Source of the DNA: Hydractinia symbiolongicarpus
Lineage: Eukaryota > Cnidaria > Hydrozoa > Anthoathecata > Hydractiniidae
Direction: 5' to 3'
DNA: 64,000 nt
Assembly (NCBI RefSeq): GCF_029227915.1
Contig: NC_079875.1
Location: forward strand, 2,604,001-2,668,000
In this document: positions 14,101 to 28,800 of the stretch, one piece after another
Layout: every line of letters starts with the position of its first letter
How positions within the stretch are numbered: position 1 is the stretch's first letter
Notes under the pieces: generated by a model
Databases searched by the model: none
Told to the model about the DNA's origin: nothing
What the model saw: the letters and a program-made list of their open reading frames with translations, nothing else
Made by a program: the position numbers and the translations under genes

Positions 14101-17100
14101 GGAGTCCAATTGTCTCACTTTCACATTTATAAGGTTACAGCCCAAAATCAGTTCAGTTAAGTCTCACAGTCAATCGTTTCACTGTTAAAAGCGATACAAC
14201 CTAGCAATACCGGAAAGATATCACGAAATACATGTTGGTAAGAATATGTGACTCAACCGTTGTAACACAAACGGATTGATACTGTTAGAAAGTCAATGAA
14301 AAGTACTTTTGAAACTGTCTCTATTTCTTCAGCGCGGGATAACGGCTAGGATTGGTACCACAGTAAAAAATAACTTATTTATTTAAATTTTAAAATGAAG
14401 CGCTACCACAGCGCCCTGTGAAATCGCTCAGTTCCGGTGATCATGTCAAATTAAAAAGAATGTTATTTCTTGGAGTCCAATTGTCTCTTTTATCACATTT
14501 GTCAGCTCGCAGTCCAAAATCAGTTCAGTTAAGTCTCACAGTCAATCGTTACATTGTTAAAAGCGATGCAACCTAGTAATAACAGATAAATATTGCTAAA
14601 TACATGTTGGTACGAATATGTGACCCAACCGTTGTAACTCAAACGGACTGACATCGTTAGAAAGTCAATGAAATGTAGTTTTTGAAACTGTCGCTATTCC
14701 TTCAGCGCGCGATAACGGCTAGGATTGGTCCCACGGTTAAAAAGTGACTTTTTTATCTTAATTTTTAAATGAAGCGCTACCACAGCGCCCAGTGTAATCG
14801 CTGAGTTGCGGCAATCAAGTCAAATTAAGAATAATGTTATTTCTTGGAGTCCAATTGTGTCACTTTCACATTTATAAGGTAACAGCCCAGTATCAGTTCA
14901 ATTAAGTCCCACAGTCAATCGTTTCACTGTTAAAAGCGATACAACCTAGTAATACCTGAGTTTCGGCAATTATGTCAAATTAAGATGATTATTATTTCTT
15001 GGATTTCAATTGTCTCAATTATCACATTTATCAGGTCACAGTCCAAAGTTAGTTTAATTAAGTCCCACATTCAATCGCTCCACTGTTAAAAGCGATGCAA
15101 CCTAGTAATAACAGATAAATATCGCTAAATACATGCTTTTACGAATATGTGACCCAACCGTTGTAACTCAAACGGACTGACATAGATAGAAAGTCAGTGA
15201 AATGAAGTATTTGAAACTGTCTCTATTTCTTCAGCGCGCTAACGGCTAGGATTGGTCCCACAGTTAAAAGTGACTTTTTTATCTTAATTTTTAAATGAAG
15301 CGCTACCACATAGCCCGGTGTAATCTCTGAGTTGCGGCAATCATGTCAAATTAAGAAGAAGTTTTCTTCTTGAAGTCCAATTGTCTCACTTTTACATTTA
15401 TAAGGTCACAGCCCAAAATCAGTTCAATTAAGTCCCACATTCAATCGTTTCACTGTTAAAAGCGATACAACCTAGTAATACCTGAGTTTCGGCAATCATG
15501 TCAAATTAAGATGATTGTTATTTCTTGGAGTCCAATTGTCTCACTTTCACATTTATAATGTTACAGCCCAAAATCAGTTCAGTTAAATCTCACAGTCAAT
15601 CGTTTCACTGTTAAAAGCGATACAACCTAGCAATACCGGAAAGATATCACGAAATACATGTTGGTAAGAATATGTGACTCAACCGTTGTAACACAAACGG
15701 ATTGATACTGTTAGAAAGTCAATGAAAAGTACTTTTTGAAACTGTCTCTATTTCTTCAGCCCGGGATAACGGCTAGGATTGGTACCACAGTAGAAAATAA
15801 CTTATTTATCTAAATTTTTAAATGAAGCGCTACCACAGCGCCCTGTGAAATCGCTCAGTTCCGGCGATCATGTCAAATTAAAAAGAATGTTATTTCTTGG
15901 AGTCCAATTGTCTCTTTTATCACATTTATCAGCTCACAGTCCAAAATCAGTTTAATTAAATCTCAGAGTCAATCGTTTCACTGTTAAAAGCGATACAACC
16001 TGGTAATACCGGAAAGATATCACGAAATACATGTTGGTAAGAATATGTGACTCAACCGTTGTAACACAAACGAATTGATACCGTCAAAAAGTGAATGAAA
16101 TGTGGTTTTAAAACAGTCGCTATTTCTTCAGTGCGCGATAACGGCTAGGATTAGTCCCACAGTAAAGAATGACTTACTTATCTAAATTTTTAAATGAAGC
16201 GCTACCACAGCGCCCAGTTTAATCTCTGAGTTCCGGCAATCACGTCAAATTAATAAGAATGTTATTTCTTAGAGTCCAATTGTCTCATTTATCACATTTA
16301 TCAGGTCGCAGTCCAAAATCAGTTCAATTAAGTCTCACAGTCAATCGTTTCATTGTTAAAAGCGATGCAACCTAGTAATAACAGATAAATATCGCTAAAT
16401 ACATGTTGGTACGAATATGTGACCCAACCGTTGTAACTCAAACGGACTGACACCGTTAGAAAGTCAATGAAATGTAGTTTTTGAAACTGTCGCTATTCCT
16501 TCAGGGCGCGATAACGACTAGGATTGGTCCCACGGTTAAAAAGTGACTTTTTTATCTTAACTTTTAAATGAAGCGCTACCACAGCGCCCAGTGTAATCGC
16601 TGAGTTGCGGCAATCATGTCAAATTAAGAATAATGTTATTTCTTGGAGTCCAATTGTCTCACTTTCACATTTATAATGTCACAGCCCAAAATCAGTTCAA
16701 TTAAGTCCCACATTCAATCGTTTAACTGTTAAGGGCGATACAAACTAGTAATACCGAAAAGATATCACGAAATACATGTTGGTAAGAATATGTGACTTAA
16801 CTGTTGTAAGTCAAACGGATTGATACTGTTAAAAAGTCAATGAAATGTACTTTTTGAAACTGTCTCTATTTCTTCACCGCGGGATAACGGCTAGGATTGG
16901 TCCCACAGTAAAAAATGACTTATTTATCTAAATTTTTAAATGAAGCGCTACGACAGCGCCCAATGAAATCGCTCAATTCCGGCAATCATGTCAAATTAAA
17001 AAGAATGTTATTTCTTGGAGTCCAATTTTCTCACTCATAACATTTATAAAGCCACAGTCCAAAATCAGTTCAATTTAGTCCCACAGTCAGTCGTTTCACT

Positions 17101-20100
17101 GTTAAAAGCGATGCAACCTATTAATAAGAGAATAATATCGCTAAATACATGTTGGTACGAATATGTGACGCAACCGTTGTAACTGCAGCGGATTGATACC
17201 GTCAGAAAGTCAGTGAAATGTGGTTTTGAAACTGTCGCTATTTCTTCAGCGCGCGATAACGGCTAGGATTAGTCCCACAGTAAAGAATGACTTACTTATC
17301 TAAATTTTTAAATGAAGCGCTACCACAGCGCCCAGTTTAATCTCTGAGTTCCGGCAATCACGTCAAATTAAGAAGAATGTTATTTCTTAGAGTCCAATTG
17401 TCTCATTTATCACATTTATCAGTTCGCAGTCCAAAATCAGTTCAGTTAAGTCTCACAGTCAATCGTTTCACTGTTAAAAGCGATACAACCTAGCAATACC
17501 GGAAAGATATCACGAAATACATGTTGGTAAGAATATGTGACTCAACCGTTGTAACACAAACGGATTGATACTGTTAGAAAGTCAATGAAAAGTACTTTTT
17601 GAAACTGTCTCTATTTCTTCAGCGCGGGATAACGGCTAGGATTGGTACCACAGTAAAAAATAACTTATTTATCTAAATTTTAAAATGAAGCGCTACCACA
17701 GCGCCCTGTGAAATCGCTCAGTTCCGGTGATCATGTCAAATTAAAAAGAATGTTATTTCTTGGAGTCCAATTGTCTCTTTTATCACATTTATCAGCTCGC
17801 AGTCAAAAATCAGTTCAATTAAGTCTCACAGTCAATCGTTACATTGTTAAAAGCGATGCAACCTAGTAATAACAGATAAATATTGCTAAATACATGTTGG
17901 TACGAATATGTGACCCAACCGTTGTAACTCAAACGGACTGACATCGTTAGAAAGTCAATGAAATGTAGTTTTTGAAACTGTCGCTATTCCTTCAGCGCGC
18001 GATAACGGCTAGGATTGGTCCCACGGTTAAAAAGTGACTTTTTTATCTTAATTTTTAAATGAAGCGCTACCACAGCGCCCAGCGTAATCGCTGAGTTGCG
18101 GCAATCATGTCAAATTAAGAATAATGTTATTTCTTGGAGTCCAATTGTGTCACTTTCACATTTATAAGGTAACAGCCCAGTATCAGTTCAATTAAGTCCC
18201 ACAGTCAATCGTTTCACTGTTAAAAGCGATACAACCTAGTAATACCTGAGTTTCGGCAATTATGTCAAATTAAGATGATTATTATTTCTTGGATTTCAAT
18301 TGTCTCATTTATCACATTTATCAGGTCACAGTCCAAAGTTAGTTTAATTAAGTCCCACATTCAATCGTTTCACTGTTAAAAGCGATGCAACCTAGTAATA
18401 ACAGATAAATATCGCTAAATACATGTTTGTGCGAATATGTGACCCAACCGTTGTAACTCAAACGGACTGACATCGATAGAAAGTCAGTGAAATGAAGTAT
18501 TGAAAACTGTCTCTATTTCTTCAGCGCGCGCTAACGGTTAGGATTGGTCCCACAGTTAAAAAGTGACTTTTTTATCTTATTTTTTTAATGAAGCGCTGCC
18601 ACACCGCACGGTGTAATCTCTGAGTTGCGGCAATCATGTCAAATTAAAAAGAATGTTATTTCTTGGAGTGCAATTATCTCCTTTATCACATTTATCAGGT
18701 CGCAGTCCAAAGTTAGTTCATTTCAAGTCTCAGAGTCAATCGTTTCATTGTTAAAAGCAATGCAACCTAGTAATAACAGATAAATATCGCTAAATACATG
18801 TTGGTACGAATATGTGACCCAACCGTTGTAACTCAAACGGACTGACACCGTTAGAAAGTCAATGAAATGTAGTTTTTGAAACTGTCGCTATTCCTTCAGC
18901 GCGCGATAACGGCTAGGATTGGTCCCACGGTTAAAAAGTGACTTTTTTATCTTAATTTTAAATGAAGCGCTACCACAGCGCCCAGTGTAATCGCTGAGTT
19001 GCGGCAATCATGTCAAATTAAGAATAATGTTATTTCTTGGAGTCCAATTGTCTCACTTTCACATTTATAAGGTAACAGCCCAGTATCAGTTCAATTAAGT
19101 CCCACAGTCCATCGTTTCACTGTTAAAAGCGATACAACCTAGTAATACCTGAGTTTCGGCATATATGTCAAATTAAGATGATTATTATTTCTTGGATTTC
19201 AATTGTCTCATTTATCACATTTATCAGGTCACAGTCCAAAGTTATTTCAATTAAGTCCCACATTCAATCGTTTCACTGTTAAAAGCGATGCAACCTAGTA
19301 ATAACAGATAAATATCGCTAAGTACATGTTGGTACGAATATGTGACCCAACTGTTGTAACTCAAACGAACTGACACTGTTAGAAAGTCAATGAAATGTAG
19401 TTTTGAAGCTGTCGCTATTCCTTCAGCGCGCGATAACGTCTAGGATTGGTCCCACGTTTAAAAAGTGACTTTTTTATCTTAATTTTTAAATGAAGCGCTA
19501 CCACAGCGCCCAGTGTAATCGCTGAGTTGTGGCAATCATGTCAAATTAAGAATAATGTTATTTTTTGGAGTCCAATTGTCTCAATTTCACATTTATAAGG
19601 TAACAGCCCAGTATCAGTTCAATTAAGTCCCACAGTCAATCGTTTCACTGTTAAAAGCGATACAACCTAGTAATACCTGAGTTTCGACAATCATGTCAAA
19701 TTAAGATGATTATTATTTCTTGGATTTCGATTGTCTCACTTATCACATTTATCAGGTCACAGTCCAAAGTTAGTTTAATTAAGTCCCACATTCAATCGTT
19801 TTACTGTTAAAAGCGATGCAACCTAGTAATAACAGATAAATATCGCTAAATAAATGTTTCTACGAATATGTGACCCAACCGTTGTAACTTAAACGGACTG
19901 ACACCGTTAGAAAGTCAATGAAATGTAGTTTTCGAAACTGTCGCTATTTCTTCAGCGCGCGATAACGGCTACGATTGGTCCCACAGTAAAAAATGACTTT
20001 TTTTATCTTAATTTTTAATGAAGCGCTACAACACCGCCCGGTGTAATCTCAGAGTTGCGGCAATCATGTCAAATTAAGAAGAATGTTATTTCTTGGAGTC

Positions 20101-23100
20101 CAATTGTCTCACTTTCACATTTATAAGGTCACAGCCCAAAATCAGTTCAATTAAGTCCCACATTCAATCGTTTCACTGTTAAAAGCGATGCAACCTAGTA
20201 ATAACAGATAAATATCGCTAAATAAATGTTTCTACGAATATGTGACCCAACTGCTGTAACTTAAACGGACTGACACCGTTAGAAAGTCAATGAAATGTAG
20301 TTTTCGAAACTGTCGCTATTTCTTCAGCGCGCGATAACGGCTAGGATTGGTCCCAAATTAAAAAATGACTTTTTTTATCTTAACTTTTAATGAAGCGCTA
20401 CCACACCGCCCGGTGTAATCTCAGAGTTGCGGCAATCATGTCAAATTAAGAAGAATGTTATTTCTTGGAGTCCAATTGTCTCACTTTCACATTTATAAGG
20501 TCACAGCCCAAAAATCAGTTCAATTAAGTCCCACATTCAATCGTTTCACTGTTAAAAGCGATGCAACCTAGTAATAACAGATAAATATCGCTAAATAAAT
20601 GTTTCTACGAATATGTGACCCAACCGCTGTAACTTAAACGGACTGACACCGTTAGAAAGTCAATGAAATGTAGTTTTCGAAACTGTCGCTATTTCTTCAG
20701 CGCGCGATAACGGCTAGGATTGGTCCCAAAGTAAAAAATGACTTTTTTTATCTTAACTTTTAATGAAGCGCTACCACACCGCCCGGTGTAATCTCAGAGT
20801 TGCGGCAATCATGTCAAATTAAGAAGAATGTTATTTCTTGGAGTCCAATTGTTTCACTTTCACATTTATAAGGTTACAGCCCAAAATCAGTTCAGTTAAG
20901 TCTCACAGTCAATCGTTTCACTGTTAAAAGCGATACAACCTAGCAATACCGGAAAGATATCACGAAATACATGTTGGTAAGAATATGTGACTCAACCGTT
21001 GTAACACAAACGGATTGATACTGTTAGAAAGTCAATGAAAAGTACTTTTTGAAACTGTCTCTATTTCTTCAGCGCGGGATAACGGCTAGGATTGGTACCA
21101 CAGTAAAAAATAACTTATTTATCTAAATTTTTAAATGAAGCGCTACCACAGCGCCCTGAGAAATCGCTCAGTTCCGGTGATCATGTCAAATTAAATAGAA
21201 TGTTATTTCTTGGAGTCCAATTGTCTCTTTTATCACATTTATCAGCTCACAGTCCAAAATCAGTTCAATTAAATCTCAGAGTCAATCGTTTCACTGTTAA
21301 AAGCGATACAACCTGGTAATACCGGAAAGATATCACGAAATACATGTTGGTACGATTATGTGACCCAACCGTTGTAACTCAAACGGACTGACATCAATTG
21401 AATGTCAGTGAAATGTAGTATTTGAAACTCTCTCTCTATTTCTTCAGCTCGCGCTAACGGCTAGGATTGGTCCCACAGTTAAAAAGTGACTTTTTTGTCT
21501 TAATTTTTAAATGAAGCGCTACCACAGCGCCCAGTGTAATCGCTGAGTTACGGCAAACATGTCAAATTAAGAAGAATGTTATTTCTTAGAGTCCAATTGT
21601 CTCATTTATCACATTTATCAGGTCGCAGTCCAAAATCAGTTCAATTAAGTCTCACAGTCAATCGTTACATTGTTAAAAGCGATGCAACCTAGTAATAACA
21701 GATAAATATTGCTAAATACATGTTGGTACGAATATGTGACCCAACCGTTGTAACTCAAACGGACTGACATCGTTAGAAAGTCAATGAAATGTAGTTTTTG
21801 AAACTGTCGCTATTCCTTCAGCGCGCGATAACGGCTAGGATTGGTCCCACGGTTAAAAAGTGACTTTTTTATCTTAATTTTTAAATGAAGCGCTACCACA
21901 GCGCCCAGTGTAATCGCTGAGTTGCGGCAATCATGTGAAATTAAGAATAATGTTATTTCTTGGAGTCCAATTGTGTCACTTTCACATTTATAAGGTAACA
22001 GCCCAGTATCAGTTCAATTAAGTCCCACAGTCAATCGTTTCACTGTTAAAAGCGATACAACCTAGTAATACCTGAGTTTCGGCAATTATGTCAAATTAAG
22101 ATGATTATTATTTCTTGGATTTCAATTGTCTCATTTATCACATTTATCAGGTCACAGTCCAAAGTTAGTTTAATTAAGTCCCACATTCAATCGTTTCACT
22201 GTTAAAAGCGATGCAACCTAGTAATAACAGATAAATATCGCTAAATACATGTTTGTGCGAATATGTGACCCAACCGTTGTAACTCAAACGGACAGACATC
22301 GATAGAAAGTCAGTGAAATGAAGTATTGAAAACTGTCTCTATTTCTTCAGCGCGCGCTAACGGTTAGGATTGGTCCCACAGTTAAAAAGTGACTTTTTTA
22401 TCTTATTTTTTAAATGAAGCGCTACCACACCGCCCGGTGTAATCTCTGAGTTGCGGCAATCATGTCAAATTAAGAAGAATGTTATTTCTTGGAGTCCAAT
22501 TGTCTCACTTTCACATTTATAAGGTCACAGCCCGAAATCAGTTCAATTAAGTCCCACATTCAATCGTTTCACTGTTAAAAGCGATACAACCTAGTAATAC
22601 CGGAAAGATATCACGAAATACATGTTGGTAAGAATATGTGACTCAACTGTTGTAACTCAAAAGATTGGATACTGTTAAAAAGTCAATGAAAGTACTTTTT
22701 GAAACTGTCTCTATCTCTTCAACGCGGGATAACGGCTAGGATTGGTCCCACAGTAAAAAATGACTTATTTATCTAAATTTTTAAATGAAGCGCTACCACA
22801 GCGCCCAGTGTAATCGCTCAGTTCTGGCGATTATGTCAAATTAAAAAGAATGTTATTTCTTGGAGTGCAATTATCTCCTTTATCACATTTATCAGGTCGC
22901 AGTCCAAAGTTAGTTCATTTCAAGTCTCAGAGTCAATCGTTTCATTGTTAAAAGCAATGCAACCTAGTAATAACAGATAAATATCGCTAAATACATGTTG
23001 GTACGAATATGTGACCCAACCGTTGTAACTCAAACGGACTGACACCGTTAGAAAGTCAATGAAATGTAGTTTTTGAAACTGTCGCTATTCCTTCAGCGCG

Positions 23101-24750
23101 CGATAACGGCTAGGATTGGTCCCACGGTTAAAAAGTGACTTTTTTATATTAATTTTAAATGAAGCGCTACCACAGCGCCCAGTGTAATCGCTGAGTTGCG
23201 GCAATCATGTCAAATTAAGAATAATGTTATTTCTTGGAGTCCAATTGTCTCACTTTCACATTTATAAGGTAACAGCCCAGTATCAGTTCAATTAAGTCCC
23301 ACAGTCCATCGTTTCACTGTTAAAAGCGATACAACCTAGTAATACCTGAGTTTCGGCATATATGTCAAATTAAGATGATTATTATTTCTTGGATTTCAAT
23401 TGTCTCATTTATCACATTTATCAGGTCACAGTCCAAAGTTATTTCAATTAAGTCCCACATTCAATCGTTTCACTGTTAAAAGCGGTGCAACCTAGTAATA
23501 ATAGATAAATATCGCTAAGTACATGTTGGTACGAATATGTGACCCAACCGTTGTAACTCAAACGAACTGACACTGTTAGAAAGTCAATGAAATGTAGTTT
23601 TGAAGCTGTCGCTATTCCTTCAGCGCGCGATAACGGCTAGGATTGGTCCCACGTTTAAAAAGTGACTTTTTTATCTTAATTTTTAAATGAAGTGCTACCA
23701 CAGCGCCCAGTGTAATCGCTGAGTTGTGGGAATCATGTCAAATTAAGAATAATGTTATTTTTTGGAGTCCAATTGTCTCAATTTCACATTTATAAGGTAA
23801 CAGCCCAGTATCAGTTCAATTAAGTCCCACAGTCAATCGTTTCACTGTTAAAAGCGATACAACCTAGTAATACCTGAGTTTCGACAATCATGTCAAATTA
23901 AGATGATTATTATTTCTTGGATTTCGATTGTCTCATTTATCACATTTATCAGGTCACAGTCCAAAGTTAGTTTAATTAAGTCCCACATTCAATCGTTTCA
24001 CTGTTAAAAGCGATGCAACCTAGTAATAACAGATAAATATCGCTAAATAAATGTTTCTACGAATATGTGACCCAACCGTTGTAACTTAAACGGACTGACA
24101 CCGTTAGAAAGTCAATGAAATGTAGTTTTCGAAACTGTCGCTATTTGTTCAGCGCGCGATAACGGCTATGATTGGTCCCACAGTAAAAAATGACTTTTTT
24201 TATCTTAATTTTTAATGAAGCGCTACAACACCGCCCGGTGTAATCTCAGAGTTGCGGCAATCATGTCAAATTAAGAAGAATGTTATTTCTTGGATTCCAA
24301 TTGTCTCACTTTCACATTTATAAGGTCACAGCCCAAAATCAGTTCAATTAAGTCCCACATTCAATCGTTTCACTGTTAAAAGCAATGCAACCTAGTAATA
24401 ACAGATAAATATCGCTAAATAAATGTTTCTACGAATATGTGACCCAACCGCTGTAACTTAAACGGACTGACACCGTTAGAAATTCAATGAAATGTAGTTT
24501 TCGAAACTGTCGCTATTTCTTCAGCGCGCGATAACGGCTAGGATTGGTCCCAAAGTAAAAAATGACTTTTTTTATCTTAACTTTTAATGAAGCGCTACCA
24601 CACCGCCCGGTGTAATCTCAGAGTTGCGGCAATCATGTCAAATTAAGAAGAATGTTATTTCTTGGAGTCCAATTGTCTCACTTTCACATTTATAAGGTCA
24701 CAGCCCAAAATCAGTTCAATTAAGTCCCACATTCAATCGTTTCACTGTTA
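11140..24750 (+). repeat. Segmental duplications of 3.8-4.2 kb within the satellite
   Basis: Variant-specific strings recur at long, constant offsets. GGTACCACAGTAGAAA occurs at 11965 and 15781 (3816 bp apart), and TAAGATGATTATTATT at 11163 and 14981 (3818 bp). Blocks near 18.2 kb recur near 22.1 kb at about 3825 bp, and blocks at 18.7-19.6 kb recur at 22.9-23.8 kb at 4197 bp; the change of offset equals about one monomer. The region also carries a shortened monomer, about 150 bp long, recognised by AATACCTGAGTTTCGGCA. It recurs near 11.66, 14.05, 14.95, 15.48, 18.24, 19.15, 19.67, 22.07, 23.34 and 23.87 kb, so one internal deletion has been amplified as part of larger units. Confidence 0.75.
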
Positions 24751-25879
24751 AAAGCGATACAACCTAGTAATACCGTAAAGATATTACGAAATACATGTTG
24801 GTAAGAATATGTGACTCAACTGTTGTAACTCAAAAGGATTGATACTGTTAAAAAGTCAATGAAAGTACTTTTTGAAACTGTCTCTATTTCTTCAGCGCGG
24901 GATAACGGCTAGGATTGGTCCCACAGCAAAAAATGAATTATTTATCTAAATTTTTAAAAAAAGCGCTACCACAGCGCCCAATGCAATTGCGCAGTTCCGG
25001 CAATGATGTCAAATTAAAAAGAATGTTATTTCTTGGAGTCCAATTGTCTCCTTTATCACATTTAGCAGGTCGCAGTCCAAAGTTAGTTCAATTCAAGTCC
25101 CACAGTCAATCGTTTCATTGTTAAAAGCGATGCAACCTAGTAATAACAGATAAATATCGCTAAATACATGTTGGTACGAATATGTGACCTAACCGTTGTA
25201 ACTCAAACGGAGTGACACCGTTAGAAAGTCAATGAAATGTAGTTTTTGAAACTGTCGCTATTCCTTCAGCGCGCGATAACGGCTAGGATTGGTCCCACGG
25301 TTAAAAAGTGACTTTTTTATCTTAATTTTTAAATGAAGTCCTACCACAGCGCCCAGTGTAATCGCTGAGTTGTGGCAATCATGTCAAATTAAGAATAATG
25401 TTATTTCTTGGAGTCCAATTTTCTCATTTATCACACTTATCAGGTTACAGTCCAAAGTTAGTTCAATTAAGTCCCACAGTCAATCGTTTCATTGTTAAAA
25501 GCGATGCAACCTAGTAATACCAGAAAAATATCGCTAAATACATGTTGGTACGAATATGTGACTCAACCATTGAATCTCAAACGGACTTACACCGTTAGAA
25601 AATCAATGAAATGTGGTTTTTGAAGCTGTCGCTAATTCTTCAGCGCACGATAACGGCTAGGATTGGTCCCACAGTAAAGAATGACTTACTTATCTAAACT
25701 TTTAAATGAAGCGCTACAACAGCGCCCAGTGTAATCGTTGAATTCCGGCAATCGCGTCAAATAAGTAGAATAATTTTTTTTTGAGTCCAATTGTCTTATT
25801 TATCACATTTATCAGGTCACAGTCCAAAGTTAGTTCAATTAAGTCCCACAGTCAATCGTTTCATTGTTAAAAGCGATGC

Positions 25880-28800
25880 AACCTAGTAATATCAGAAAAA
25901 TATCGCTAAATATATGTTGGGACGAATATGTGACCCAACCGTTGTAACTCAAACGGACTGACCCCGTTAGAAAGTCAATGAAATGTACTTTTTGAAACTG
26001 TCGCTATTTTGTCAGCGCGCGATAATGGCTAGGATTGGTCCCATACTAAAAAATTACTTATTTATCTAAAATGTTAAATGAAGCGCTACCACAGCGTCCA
26101 GTGTAATCGCTGAGTTCCAGCAATCATGTAAAATTAAGATGAATGTTATTTCTTGGAGTTCAATTGTCTTACTTATAACATTTATAAGGTCGGAGTTCAA
26201 AATCAGTTCAATTAAGTCCCACTTTCAATCGTTTCACTGTTAAATGCGATGCAACCTAGTAACAACAGATAAATATCGCTAAATACATGTTTGTACGAAT
26301 ATGTGACCCAACCGTTGTAACTCAAACGGACTGACATCGCTAGAAAGTCAGTGAAACGTAGTATTTGAAACTGTCTCTATTTTTTCAGCGCGCGATAACG
26401 GCTAGGATTGGTCCCACAGTTAAAAAGTGACTTTTTTATCTTAATTATTAAATGAAGCGCTACCACAGCACCCGGTGTAATCGCTTATTTGCGGCAATCA
26501 TGTCAAACTAAAAAGAATGTTATTTCTTGGAGTCCAATTGTCTCACTTTCACATTTATAAGGGTACAGCCCAAAATCAGTTCAATTAAGTCCCACAGTCA
26601 ATCGTTTCACTGTTAAAAGCGATACAACCTAATAATACCGGAAAGATATCACGATATCCATGTTGGTAAGAATATGTGACTCAACCGTTGTAACACAAAC
26701 GGATTGATACTGTTAGAAAGGCAATGAAATGTACTTTTTGAAACTGTCTCTATTTCTTCAGCGCCGGAAATCGGCTAGGATTGGTCCCACTGTAAATAAT
26801 GACTTATAAATCTGAATTTTTAAATGAAGCGCTGCCACAGCACCCAGTGTAATCGCTGAGTCCCGGCAATCATGTCAAATTAAGATGAATGTTTTTTCTT
26901 GGAATTCAATTGTCTCATTTATCACATGTATCAGGGCACAGTCCAAAGTTAGTTCAATTAAGTCCCACATTCAATCGTTTCACTGTTAAAAGCGATGCAA
27001 CCTATTAATATGAGAAAAATATCGCTAAATACATTTTGGTACGAATATGTGACGCAACCGTTGTAACTGAAGCGAATTGATACCGTTAGAAAGTCAATGA
27101 AATGTGGTTTTTGAAGCTGTCGCTATTTCTTGAAGAGCGCGATAACGGCTAGGATTGGTCCCAGAGTAAAGAATGACTTACTTATCTAAACTTTTAAATG
27201 AAGCACTACAACAGCGCCCAGTGTAATCATTGAATTCCGGCAATCGCGTCAAATAAGTAGAATGTTTTTTTTGGAGTCCGATTGTCTTATTTATCACATT
27301 TATCAGGTCACAGTCCAAAGTTAGTTCAATTAAGTCCCACAGTCAATCGTTTCATTGTTAAAAGCGATGCAACCTAGTAATATCAGAAAAATATCGCTAA
27401 ATATATGTTGGGACGAATATGTGACCCAACCGTTGTAACTCAAACGGACTGACCCCGTTAGAAAGTCAATGAAATGTACTTTTTGAAACTGTCGCTATTT
27501 TGTCAGCGCGCGATAATGGCTAGGATTGGTCCCATACTAAAAAATTACTTATTTATCTAAAATGTTAAATGAAGCGCTACCACAGCGTCCAGTGTAATCG
27601 CTGAGTTCCAGCAATCATGTAAAATTAAGATGAATGTTATTTCTTGGAGTTCAATTGTCTTACTTATAACATTTATAAGGTCGGAGTCCAAAATCAGTTC
27701 AATTAAGTCCCACTTTCAATCGTTTCACTGTTAAATGCGATGCAACCTAGTAACAACAGATAAATATCGCTAAATACATGTTTGTACGAATATGTGACCC
27801 AACCGTTGTAACTCAAACGGACTGACATCGCTAGAAAGTCAGTGAAACGTAGTATTTGAAACTGTCTCTATTTTTTCAGCGTGCGATAACGGCTAGGATT
27901 GGTCCCACAGTTAAAAAGTGACTTCTTTATCTTAATTATTAAATGAAGCGCTACCACAGCACCCGGTGTAATCGCTGAGTTGCGGCAATCATGTCACACT
28001 AAAAAGAATGTTATTTCTTGGAGTCCAATTGTCTCACTTTCACATTTATAAGGGTACAGCCCAAAATCAGTTCAATTAAGTCCCACAGTCAATCGTTTCA
28101 CTGTTAAAAGCGATACAACCTAATAATACCGGAAAGATATCACGATATCCATGTTGGTAAGAATATGTGACTCAACCGTTGTAACACAAACGGATTGATA
28201 CTGTTAGAAAGGCAATGAAATGTACTTTTTGAAACTGTCTCTATTTCTTCAGCGCCGGAAAGCGGCTAGGATTGGTCCCACTGTAAATAATGACTTATTT
28301 ATCTAAATTTTTAAATGAAGCGCTACCACAGCGCCCAGTGTAATCGCTCAGTTTCGGCAATAATGTCAAATTAAAAAGGATGTTATTTGTTGGAGTCCAA
28401 TTGTCTCATTTATCACATTTATCAGGTCACAGTCCAAAGTTAGTTCAATTAAGTCCCACAGTCAATCGTGTCATTGTTAAAAGCGATGCAGCCTAGTAAT
28501 ACCAGAAAAATATCGCTAAATACATGTTGGCACGAATATGTGACCCAACCGTTGTAACTTAAACGAACTGACACCGTTAGAAAGTCAATGAAATGTACTT
28601 TTTGAAATTTGTCGCTAATTCTTCAGCGAGAGATAAGGGCTAGGATTGGTCCCACAGTAAAAAATGACTTATTAATCAAAATTTTTAAATGAAGCACTAC
28701 CACAGCGTCCAGTGTAATCGCTGAGTTCCGGCAATCAGGTCAAATTAAAAAGAATGTTATTTCTTGGAGTCCAATTTTCTCATTTATCACATTTATCAGG

